Part shown: one piece after another, positions 1 to 10,000 of the stretch
Numbering within the stretch: position 1 is the first letter of the stretch
Layout: each line of letters begins with the position of its first letter
NCBI GenBank assembly: GCA_026770585.1
Contig: MU647259.1
Location: 122,446 to 134,558 of the forward strand
DNA from: Baffinella frigidus
Taxonomy: Eukaryota; Cryptophyceae; Cryptomonadales; Baffinellaceae
Direction of reading: 5' to 3'
Length of the DNA: 12,113 bases
Made by a program: the position numbers and the translations under genes
The notes under the pieces: generated by a model
What the model saw: the letters and a program-made list of their open reading frames with translations, nothing else
Told to the model about the DNA's origin: nothing
The model's database searches: none

Positions 1-108
1 AGGATTTGGGGTTAAGGGTGGAATGTCAGCCCAAAGAGGGGTAAGGGTTTAGGTTTTATGGTTTAGGGTTTAGGGTAGAGAGTTTGGAGTAGAGGGTTGA
101 GGGTGTGC
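1..108. repeat. Start of the intron after exon 15: telomere-like heptamers
   Basis: Degenerate TTTAGGG-type repeats with the G-rich strand on plus. No coding signal. It begins at the proposed GC donor of exon 15 and leaves the window. Confidence 0.7.
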
Positions 109-160
109 CTGGAGCTTGTCGATGATGAGGTCGAGCTTGTTGATCTGCGACTGGTACAGC
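109..160 (-). CDS. Exon 15 (CFA synthase domain, helix before the SAM site)
   Basis: One base plus 17 codons (residues 359-375), LYQSQINKLDLIIDKLQ. It matches the L.xAQxxKxdlli.K helix that directly precedes the VLEIGCGWG SAM-binding loop. Acceptor AAGCAG|G. The 3' edge is taken at CTCCAG|GCACAC, a GC donor, because no GT occurs in the next stretch before the heptamer repeats begin. The following exon lies beyond base 1. Confidence 0.85.
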
Positions 161-984
161 CTGCTTGACGGTGTAGCGTTTAGGGTTAAGGGTTAAGGGT
201 TAAGGGGCTAGCGTTTAGGGTTTAGGGTTTAGGGTTTAGGGTTCAGGGTTTAGGGTTTAGGGTTAAGGGTTTAGGGTTTAGGATTTCGGGTTTAGGGTCC
301 AGGGTTGAGGCTTTGGGGTTTGGGGGTTCAGGGGTTAGGGTTTAGGGTTTAGGGTTTAGGGTTTCGGGATTAGGGTTTGGGAAACAGACGTGTCGGTAGG
401 AGAGTTGAAGACGCCTGATGAGTACATCCAAGTCTCGTCCAGGAATAGCTTGTACCTGGTGTGGTGTTTGGGATTTAGGTTTTGGAGTTTAGGGTGTGGG
501 GTTTGGGGTTTGGGGTTTGGGATTTAGGGTTTAGGGTTTAGGATTTGGGGTGAAGGGTTGAAATTTTCAGGATTAGGGTTTGGGGTGACAGGGGTTTAGG
601 GTTCAGGGTTTGGAGTTTAGGGTTTAGGGTTTAGGGTTTGGGGTTCAGGGTTGAGAATTCAGGGTTAAGCATTTTGGGTTCACGGTTTAGCATTGTGTAG
701 GGTTTGGGGTTTAGGGTTTATTGGTGAGGGTTAATGGGCATCGATCGGGTCATGGGGAGTACATGTCGTTCCCCAAGTCGTAGTATTCGTTGATGTTAGT
801 GCGGGACCCCTCGACAGTGTTCGCGCTCAGGGTTTAGCATTTAGGGTTGAGGGTTTAGCATTCAGGGTTTAGGATTTAAACAGTATGGTCACCGGGTTCT
901 CTCTCTCTCACACACACTCTCTCTCTCTCTCTCTTCTCTCTCTTCTCTCTCTCTCTTCTCTCTCTTCTCTTCTCTCTCTCTCTT

Positions 985-1019
<35 letters not shown>

Positions 1020-4000
1020 TACGGGTTCATGGGGAGTACATGTCGTTGCCGAGATCGTAGTGCTCATTGATGTTCGCCCTTGACCCCTCAACCGTGTTCG
1101 CCCGCGCCATATGCGCTAGCGACTGCAGCTGTGTCCCCACCCAGTTCATGATCCCCATTTGCCCCTGTGTTTCGAGCGAGTGGGGCGTTAGATGTTTACG
1201 GGTTTTATGGTCTATGGTGTAAGTACTCAAGGGGAAGGAGGTTAGCGTGGAGTCCCGGGTAGGGTTTGGGGATTGAGGGTTCAGAGTTCCGGGATTCGTG
1301 CGCCATGTGTGCGAGCGACTGCAGCTGTGTTCCCACCTAGTTCATGATCCCCATTTGCCACTGTTTCGAAGCAGTAGAAGGTTAGGGTTCCGGGTTTACG
1401 GTTGAGGCGTGCAGGGGGTCAGGGTCAGAGGTGAGACGCCATGTGTGCGATAGACTGCAGCTGTGTGCCTACCAAGTTCATGACCCCCATTTGCCCCTGT
1501 GTTTCGAGCGAGTGGGGCGTTAGATGTTTACGGGGTTTATGGTCTATGGTGTAAGTACGCGTGTGGAGTCCCGGTCAGGGTTCCGGGGTTGAGGGTTCCG
1601 GGGTGAGGGGTGAGGGGTTAGGGGTTAGGGGTTAGGGGTTGAGTGGCGTGTGGCGGAACGGTTAGGGTTCCGGGTTCCGGTTTCCGGGTTCAGGATTTAG
1701 GGTTTAGGGTTCAGGTGCTTAGAGATGAGGGATGATGGTTCAGGGACCATCATCCCTAGACCATTATCCCTGCTAGGAACACGCAAGGCAGTCACGACCG
1801 ACCGTCTGGCTTCGGCGTCCGCGTGACCGGTCACGCGGGCGTTCACGAGCCTGCCGGCGGGGCTGTTCCACACACGAAGTTCCTTGATAGTCCGCTGCGT
1901 GGTGAGGATAAGGGTTGAGAATTGAGGGATTTGGGTAGTTGATCACTTTGCACAAGGCGTTGAGGGTGATAATGAAGAGAGAAGAAGAAGGATAGGGGAC
2001 ACACCTGAGAGCTGTTAACGGAGGCGACGTTCTGGGTGAGGACGCCAAGGAAGTTGGTGAGGTCATCAGGCTCAAACTCGCCGTGCATGTAGCTCTCGCC
2101 CAGCCCGATGTCCGTGTCCTGTCAGCACACCCAATAGACCAGTCACTTGATCGTGGGTCCTGTCAGCACACCCAATAGACCAGTCACTTGGCCGAGCCCG
2201 ATGTCCGTGTCCTGCTATCATGTAGTTGGTTTGCCTTCACACCAATTCTGCCAGTGGTTATTCGGGGTTTGCAAACCCGTATTCGTGAAGGAATATGGCC
2301 TTCCTTGCGAAGCAATATAGCAGAGCAATATAGCAGAGAGTCTCTAAAACATGTAGCTCTCGCCCAGCCCGATGTCCGTGTCCTGCCACCAAATTAATTA
2401 TTTTCCCCTCAAACTACTTTTGCATAATGAGTTATCCGTCGACTTTGGAGGGAAAACGAGCCCGGTGGCACCAAGTTGGCGGGAGCACATCAGCCTTTGA
2501 GAGAGATGTACGAGACCATTGCAAGCTCGAACATCTTCACGTCATAGACTCTCACGCGCGAGTGCAGCCCCAAAGAGATAAGACGTAGGACCCTACGGTA
2601 GGCAACCCGTAGAGGCATAGGGGGGTTCCCACGGATAAGGTAACGGAAACTCGGCCGAAAATCGCTTTGAAGTCCGCTGTGTGGGTAGGGGACCATTGCA
2701 AGGCGCTCGAAATTCTTGAAGGACTATTCGCAAGTTGACGTTCTCGGTGTGCGGTACAAATCCGTCAACTTTGGAGAGAAAATGGGCCCGACGGCCCCAA
2801 GTTGGCGGGACTGAATGAGCGTTTGAGAAAGAGGTATCCACGCCAGAATGTTCGAGGGGATCGATTCAATCGAAAGCGCATCTGAGTGCGCTTGTTGACT
2901 TTTGACAACCACTGCCTTGGCCACTTTTGAAAGCCTTGCGGGGAAATTGACTTGTGGTGACCCCTTCCAAGACTCTGGCGTGGATGAGACCTTGGCAAGA
3001 CGTTCGAACATCTTCGGGCAGGAAATTTTGAGTTTCCGTTACCTTATCCGTAGGAACCCCCCTATGTCCCTACGTATTGCCTACTGTAGGGCCTAGGGAC
3101 TATTCACTAGGGGGTTGTTAAAAATCCCTTCGAAGTCCGCTGTGTGGGAAGGTTAGGGGACCTTTGCGAGGCGCTCGAACATCTTCATGTCGTAAACCTT
3201 CACGCGTGAGTGCAGCCCCAAAGCGATAAGACCTAGGTCCCTACGGTAGGAAACACGTAGGGACATAGGGGGAGTTCCTACGGATAAGGCAACGGAAAGT
3301 CGGCCGAACATCCCTTCGAAGTCCGCTGTGTGGGAGGTAGGGAACCTTTGGGTTGTGGGAGGTAAGGGACCTTTGCGAGGCGCTCGAACATCTTCATGTC
3401 GTAGACCTTCACGCGTGAATGCAGCGGCGCGCTCTGGGTTCAGGGTTGAGGGATGAGGGTTTCACGCGCTGCACCCGGCGCGCTCTGCCCGAGGCACCAA
3501 TTCAGCCTCGTAACCTAATAGTTGTACCCTTTGGGACCTTGAGGATCTTGAGGTTTTATTGTTTCCCAACATACTGTTCGTCAGTAAAAACTGGACGTGG
3601 CTAGATCGCATGGTACAACATAGCTGACGCGCTCTGCCCGAGGGTTTGGGGTTGAGGGTTGAGGGTTGAGGGTTGAAGGTTGAGGGTTGAGGGTTCAGGG
3701 TTCAGGGTTCAGGGTTCAGGGTTCAGGGTTCAGGGTTCAGGGTCCAGTTTGTGGGGTTCAGAAGGCTCAGGGTTTGGGGTTCCTGACAGGGTTTAGGGTT
3801 TCAGGAACCCTAAACCCTAGGGTTCATGAACCCAATTCAGTCTCGTAACCTAACAGTTCTCAGAATTGGGTTGGCGTTGGGGCCATTTCGTAGTTTCAGG
3901 GTTTCGGGTTTGTACCGGGAATCCTTTGGATGGGCACCTTTCGGATTAGGGTTTAGGACCTGGGTGCCTTTAAGGAATTGGGTTGAGTGTTTCAGGAACC

Positions 4001-7000
4001 CTAAACCCTACGGTTCAGGAAACCCTAAACCCTAGGGTTGAGGGTTTAGGGTTCAGGGTTCCCTAAACTCTACGGTTGAGGAAACCCTAAACCCTACGGT
4101 TTAGGGTTGAAGGTTGAGGGTTGAGGGTTGATGGTTGAAAGTTGAGGGTTTAGGGTTTAGGATTCCCTAAACTCTACGGTTGAGGAAACCCTAAACCCTA
4201 CGGTTGAGGGTTGAGGGTTGAGGGTTGATGGTTGAAAGTTGAGGGTTTAGGGTTTAGGATTCCCTAAACTCTAGGGTTGAGGAAACCCTAGACCCTACGG
4301 TTGAGGGTTGAGGGTTGAGGGTTGAGGGTTCAAAGTTGAGGGTTTGGGGTTTAGGGTTCCCTAAACTCTAGGGTTGAAGAAACCCTAAACCCTACGGTTG
4401 AGGGTTGAAGGTTGAGGGTTGAGGGTTGATGGTTGAAAGTTGAGGGTTGGGGGTTTAGGGTGTAGGAAGAACCTGGGCGCCGCGCACTGCCCTCTCGGAA
4501 TCAGAGAGGTCTTGCCCGGGGTTGGGGGTTTGGGGTTTGTGGTCCAGGGTTCATGGCCTAGTGTGTATGGTCCAGGGTCTCGGGCGTAGGGTTTTAGGAA
4601 GGACTGAAACTTAGACCCCAAACCTGGGTTTAGGGTTTCGGGAAGAAGGTTTTAGGTGTGGGGTTCAGGGTTTAGGGTTTAGGGTTCAGGTTTCGAACCT
4701 GGGCGCCGCGCACGGCCCTCTCGGAATCAGAGAGGCTTTCTCCGTCGCTCGGGTTCCTGGTTTGGGGGTTGGGGTTAAGGGTTTGGGGTTTAGGGTTTGG
4801 GGTTTGGGGTGTGGGGTGTGGAGTTTGGAGTTGAGGGTTTAGGGTTTAGGGTGCAGGGTTTAGGGTGCATGTTGCAGGGTTTAGTGTTTAGGGTTCAGGG
4901 TGCAGGGTTGAGGGTGCAGGGTTTAGTGTTCAGGGTTTAGGGTTTAGGGTTCAGGGTTGAAAGTGTACCCGTAGCGCTCCTCAGAGCCGTTGGGCAGGAT
5001 CATCCGGACCGACCCTTTCTCGCTGGGGCCTTCCGAGTGTTTCTATCGGACGTGCCCCGTACTAACAACGACGCTCCGGTACTGATCTAGGACGCGCCGC
5101 CGGACGTGACCCTCCTAGAACGGTCCACTCTTGGAGCCATTGTTAGGGTTTGGGGAGTACCCGTAGCGCTCCTCAGATCCGTTAGGGAGGATCATCCGGA
5201 CCGACCCTTTCTTGGTCGCAAAGCACGCCGATTCAGGGAATCTCGTCCTCAAACCACAACGATTCAGGGTGTCACGTCCTCAAACCACGTCGATTGAGGG
5301 TTTCAGGGATACCCGTAGCGCTCCTCGGAGCCGTTGGGGAGGATCATCCGGACCGACCCTTTCTTGATCGCCCCTTTGCACATCCTGGTGCAGGCGTTTT
5401 GGGTTTCGGGTTGAGGGTTTAGGGTTAAGGGTGGGGTTAGGGTTTCGGGTATCAGGTATCGTGTTCCGGGTTTCGGGTATCAGGGTTTCGGGCATCAGGT
5501 TTCCGGGTTCCCAATTCCCAGTTCCACTCTTTCTTGATCGCCGTTTGGCACATCCTGGTGCAGGCGTTTTGGGTTACGGTTTTGGGTTTCGGGTTTCGGG
5601 TATCGCATTTCGGGCTCCGGGTTCGTGGTTTCATGTTTCTTCTTTCGGGTTCCAGGTTCCGGGTTTCAGGTTTCGGTTTTCGGTTTTCGGGTGTGTGTCT
5701 CATGATGCAGGGTTCCGGGTGTAGGGGTCCGTGTATTATGAGGTCCAGGGTTCAGGGAAGCGGTGGAAGGAGGAGGAGACAGCGCGAAGTTCCGGGATCC
5801 TGGTTCCTCAGTTCCTGGTTCCGGGTTCCGGGATCCGGGATCCGGGATCCGAGATCCGGGTTTAGGGTTTGGGGAAACCTATGCACGGAGGAAGAGACAG
5901 CGCGCTGCCAGAGGGGCATGCCCGGCTTCGTGGTCCGCGGGTCCCAGGGTGTGGGTTCCGGGTTTCGGATTTCTTCTTTCGGGTTCCGGGTTCCGGGTTC
6001 CGGGTTTCCTTTTTGTGGGGTTCCGTGAACTACATTTCGGGTATGGGATGGAGAACCGGTGCACGGAGGAATAAACAGCGCTCGTTTCTTCTCCCGGGTT
6101 TCGGTATTCTTCTTTCGAGGTCCAAAATCCCGGGATCCAGGTTCCGGGTTTCGGGTATGGGGTTCCACACCGGTGCACGGGGGAAGAGATAGCGCTCGTT
6201 TCGGGTTTCGATTTCCGGGGTCTGGGATCCGGGTTCCGGGATCCGGGATCCGGGATCCGGGATCCGGGATCTGGGTTTGGGGAAACCTATGCACGGAGGA
6301 AGAGACAGCGCGCTGCCAGAGGGACATGCCCGGTTTCGTGGTCCGCGGGTCCCAGGGGATCGGCGAGCCGAGCCCTTTTACCACCTGTTTTGGGGGTGGG
6401 GTTGACAATTGGAGCAAACCATCTTTTCGAGTCCCCTGGTTTGCACCACAGGTCGTTGGAACCCGACGACTTCCAGTACAAATCGAGGGAATCGAAAAAG
6501 GCGATTTGGGACCCAGGGGATCGGTGAGCCCAGCCCTTTCACCACCTGTGCCACGCCAGGTCACATATGGGAATTCGCCTAGGGTCGATTCTCCGGATTT
6601 GCCCCACAGTTTTGTATCAGAAACACGCCAAAAGTGAATAGCCCAGCGGAACCCAGGGAAGCGGCGAGCCCAGCCCTTTCACTACCTGTGTCAGGGCGTA
6701 GGGTTTAGGGTTTATGGTTCAGGATTTTTGAGGGAGTAGCGTGCCAAGCCCTTTCACCACCTGTTTTGGAGGTGAGGGTTGAGGGTTTCAAGGATCAACA
6801 AACTAGGTGGGGCGCGGGTCCCCAGGAATTGGAGAACCAAGCCCTTTCACTAATTGCATTAGGGTGTTGGGTTGAGGGTTTCAGGGATCCACAAACGTGA
6901 AGCCAGCGGTTTCAGGGACGGAGCTCCAACAGTGTTGAAAGTTTTCAAACCTGTAAAATAACAAGTAGCAGTACCACATACAGGACGCGTGCACTGGTAT

Positions 7001-10000
7001 CGCGCGGTTTCGACCTTTTGGTGTGTCCAGCACGTCCAACTGCACCGGTTCGCCTGTGATGGAAACACTGAGACCGCGAACAGGGGCGGTTTCGGGGACG
7101 AGCCTCGGTTTCAGATCGCAACACGCGTCGTTTCAGATCCCAACGGGTGCGGTTTCGGGGAGGGGGGGCTGACCTCGGTGGCGGCCTTGATGCCGTCCTC
7201 GTGGAAACCCCAACCGCACCACGCCCCGCAGTACCACACCCGGTCCTTGCCTGGTTAAGGGTATGTAGTAATTAGTACTGAGTGTTTGGTATTGAGTATT
7301 GAGTATTGAGTATTGAGTATTTAGGGGGTTGGGGTTTGGGGTGTGAGGGTTTTAAGGTTTGAGGTTGAGGGTGTAGGGTTCAGGGTTGAAGGTACAGGGT
7401 TCAGGGTTCAAGATTGAGGGTTGCGGACGCCACGCTCCGCAGAGACACACCCGGAACGTGCACGTTTCGGGTATCGGGTTTCGGGTACATCGGGTTTCGG
7501 GTACACCTCACTCCCATACCCGAAACCCGCGCGTTTCAGGCGTAGGGTCCGGGGTGCAGGGTTTCGGGTTCAAGGTTTCGGGTTTCGGGTGTAGGGTTCA
7601 GGGTTTAGGATTTAGGGATTTGGGTTCGGGGTCCAGGGTTTCGGGTGTGGGGTTTGGGGTTTGGGGTTTGGGGTTTGAGGTTTCGTGTTTCGTGTTTCGT
7701 GTTTCGTCTTTGGGGGTTGAGGTTTAGGGTTTAGGATTTAGGGTTTAGGGTTTAGGGTTTGGAGGCCAGGACCCTGGATAGAAGGGAGGCTGCGCTGCGC
7801 TTCCGCTGACGCCGCTCCAAACACCTGTGTTAGTGGTTGGCGTTTGTGGTTTGAGGTTTGTGGTTTATGGTTTATGGTTTATGGTTTATGGTTTATGGTT
7901 TAGAGTTTGGGGTTCAGGGTTTAGGGTTTAGGGTTTAGGGTTTAGGGTTTAGGGGTTGGGGGTTGGGGTGTAGGGTCTCGAGGATAGAGTTTAGGGGTTG
8001 GGTCAGGTTTCAAGGTTTAGGGTCTAGGGTTTGGGGGGTGGGGTTTAGGGTCTAGAGGATAGAGTTTAGGGTTTGTGTGTGTCGGGTTTAGGATTCCGGG
8101 TTTCGGGTCTCGGGTTTCGGGTTTCGGGTTCAGGTTTCAGGGCGATCGGGTTTCGGGCTTCGGCTTTCGGGTTTACGATTGGCGGTTCGGGTGTCGTGAA
8201 TGACTCAAATGCCGACCTGAGCCTGAGATGATTTACTGGAGGATTCGGTGAGAGGGTACCGGGTGGGCGAGCTTGAGGTGGCGGACGGTCTTGTCTTTCG
8301 CGGGGGGGGTCGGAGGGTTGAGCGTCACGAACAGGACGCCTGCTCCAGGGTTTGGGGATGAGCGTTTGACAGGCTTTGCAAAGTTGAAAAGCTTTACAAA
8401 TTTGATAGGGAACCGATTTGTAGCGGGTGGTTATTGCGAGAGTAATAAAGAAGAAGAAAAAGAAGGGGTGGTAATTGTTACACGTATTATTACAGGGGTA
8501 GATATCCTTCGCGGGGGGCGTCGGGGGGTTGAGCGTCACGAAAAGGTCCCCTGGTTTCGGGTGTAGGGTTAAGGGTTGAGGGTGTGGGGTTTGGGGTTGG
8601 GGTTTGGGGTTTAAGGTGTAGGTTAGGGTTTACTTTTAGGTTAAGGTTTCGGGTTTTGGGTTTGGGTTTGGGGTTTGGGGTTTGGGGTTTGGGGTTTAGG
8701 GTTTGGGATTCAAGGTTTAGGGTTTAGGGTTTAGGGTTTAGGGTTTAGGGTTTAGGGTTTAGGGTTTAGGGTTTAGGGTTTAGGGTTTAGGGTTTAGGGT
8801 GGAGTGATCACCTGCGCCCTCTGGAAGGCGCTGGAGCATGTTGAGGTAGTAGCTTTGCAAAGTTGAAAATCTTTGCAAATTTGATAGGGAACCAATTTGT
8901 AGCGGGTGGTAATTGTTACACGTATTATCACAGGCGTAAATAGCCTTTTGAGGGGGGGGTCGGGGGGTTGAGCGTCATGAAAAGCAGGGTTTGGGGTTTT
9001 AGGATTGAGGGTTTAGGGTTTTAGGGTGTGGGGGGTGGGGTTTAGGTTTCAGGGTTCGGGGTTTAACCTGCGCCCTCGGGAAGGCGCTGAAGCATGTTGA
9101 GGTAGTAGGACACGCACACCTGCTTTCAGTGTGAGGGATGAGGGATACAGCCAACTCCTGCAACCATTTCTGCAACTTCAGAGCGATTCCTGCAACTTAA
9201 TTCGCCACTCTTTTGGACGCCCAAAGGAGCATGGTAAGAGGACACGCACACCTGCTTTCGCGTTTGTGGTTTCAGGGTCTGATCTACTGCAAACTGGCAC
9301 TCGGCTTGATTCAAAAAGGTGCTGGAGTCTAACATCTGGAAGCTGATTGTGTGTTATGTTACTGCTGTTTGTGCTACGGTGCGGTTTCTCTTTCTCTCTC
9401 TCTTTCTCTCTCTCTCTTTCTCTCTCTCTCTTTCTCTCTCTCGGTCTCTCTCTTTCTCTCGTGCTCTCGCTCTCGCTCTCCCCTTCGGTGTATCTCGTTA
9501 TCGCTCGCTCGGGTGTTGAGGGTTTAGGGTTCAGGTTTTTGGTTTCAACGGTTGGGTTGGGACGGTCCACGCCAGAGGCCTCGGGGAAACCGACTTCTTA
9601 TCCACGTCAGATCTGGTGTCGTTAACTTAAGCGTTCAAGGGATCCCCCCTAAAAGATGTCAAAAGTGGATGTTTCGAGCCCTCTGGCGTGGTTTCAAGGA
9701 CGGACCGGGCGGTCGGAGGCGGCAGATTGGTTCGGTTCCGAGAAGTCGATGCAGTTCCATGACGCCCACACCTGATAGGGATTAGGGCTTATGGTAACCC
9801 ACGAATTTGCCTCGATTTAATTTGATGTGGTTTGGTTGACACCTGTAAAACCTGGGGTGGTTCGAATCGTCTCAGCGCAAGAGTTTTTGGACGCGGGCGT
9901 AGTGCGTGTGCCAACGTACCACGCAGAGACAAGACACGGTAGCACCACCTTGATCCGCCGTGCAAACAATCTCATAGGCAAACACTTTTAATTTATAAAA

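Larger units (their letters stand above)
456..1039. repeat. Intron 13: heptamers, one exon-13 copy, TC microsatellite
   Basis: About 300 bp of degenerate TTTAGGG/TTTGGGG repeats, then the exon-13 copy at 763-826, more heptamers, and a pyrimidine microsatellite (897-1020) that reads as GA in the transcript and sits 20 bases from the exon-13 donor. Confidence 0.8.
1165..2004. repeat. Intron 12: two exon-13 acceptor-side copies, heptamers and a unique GC-rich block
   Basis: Bases 1497-1558 repeat the intron end at 1165-1226, so the copy at 1437-1496 was duplicated together with about 60 bp of intron. Short TTAGGGG repeats lie at about 1605-1640. A hairpin with 12-bp arms (1728-1739 and 1746-1757) and a unique GC-rich block (1760-1905, with a 20-bp palindrome) follow. 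The end nearest exon 12 is a GAAGAAG run that becomes pyrimidine-rich on the transcript. Confidence 0.75.
2119..3370. repeat. Intron 11: exon-12 and exon-11 copies, inverted-repeat family, little telomere repeat
   Basis: This 1252-bp intron has almost no heptamer repeat. Near exon 12 it has the direct repeat GTCAGCACACCCAATAGACC (2121 and 2162) and two exon-12 edge copies. Bases 2435-2515 and 2758-2840 are diverged direct repeats (TTTGGAGRGAAAAYG, CCAAGTTGGCGGGA). An element with CCTACGGTAGG and GGATAAGG occurs at 2591-2663 and 3238-3311 and inverted at 3033-3095. TCGAAGTCCGCTGTGTGGG recurs near 3130 and 3318, with a diverged copy near 2668. Four donor-side copies of exon 11 sit among them. 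Confidence 0.75.
3434..4698. repeat. Intron 10: longest intron, heptamer arrays and a ~97-bp satellite
   Basis: Near exon 11, CGCGCTCTGCCCGAG (3480-3494, again 3628-3642) repeats the start of exon 11 with its CAG. A unique block contains CTCGTAACCTAA twice (3507 and 3843). TTGAGGG (3650-3690) and TTCAGGG (3686-3745) arrays follow, then the satellite at 4055-4470, more heptamers, and the exon-10 copy. Confidence 0.8.
4757..5312. repeat. Intron 9: heptamers and two exon-9 donor-side copies
   Basis: Bases 4760-4960 are TTTGGGG, TTTAGGG and GTGCAGG repeats. A unique GC-rich stretch runs from 5030 to 5130. Bases 5228-5297 hold a short tandem repeat with CGATTCAGGG and CGTCCTCAAACCAC. Confidence 0.75.
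5385..6286. repeat. Intron 8: exon-8 donor copies, exon-9 acceptor copy, TTTCGGG/TTCCGGG/GATCCGG arrays
   Basis: In transcript order: four partial exon-8 copies separated by heptamer arrays, then an exon-9 start copy, then exon 9. Arrays are locally uniform: GATCCGG at 5829-5855 and 6222-6272, TTCCGGG at 5980-6008, TTTCGGG at 5580-5610. Confidence 0.8.
8340..9067. repeat. Intron 4: duplicated intron cassette with exon-4 and exon-5 edge copies
   Basis: A ~100-bp unique segment (GCTTTGCAAAGTTGAAAA... GTTACACGTATTA) occurs at 8371-8505 and 8851-8947. The lower copy has about 41 extra bases rich in GAAGAA. Each copy adjoins an exon-5 start copy on its upstream (transcript) side. The exon-4 end copy (8812-8851) abuts the upper segment. 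The longest perfect TTTAGGG array lies between. Confidence 0.85.

Noticed and set aside
1-720. A chromosome end (true telomere)
   Set aside because: The heptamers are degenerate, interrupted by exons 14 and 15 in frame, and recur through the whole window, so they are intronic.
885-1091. Ser/Leu-rich and Arg/Glu-rich ORFs over the TC tract (also 9178-9625)
   Set aside because: Microsatellite translations. The Arg/Glu frame on minus is not joined to any exon.
1728-1757. Hairpin with 12-bp arms as a bacterial-type terminator
   Set aside because: It lies inside an intron of a eukaryotic gene and has no T-tract; its function is unknown.
5431-6637. Long ORFs on both strands (for example 5534-6028 plus, 5752-6564 minus, 6059-6637 plus)
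   Set aside because: They are translations of 7-bp repeats (GFRVSGFGF-like, or PGTRNPEP-like on the other strand). The 5752-6564 frame merely runs through exon 8 and its copies.
7386-8539. ORFs 7386-7727 plus and 8066-8539 minus
   Set aside because: Heptamer translations. The second one includes a partial exon-5 copy followed by repeat sequence.
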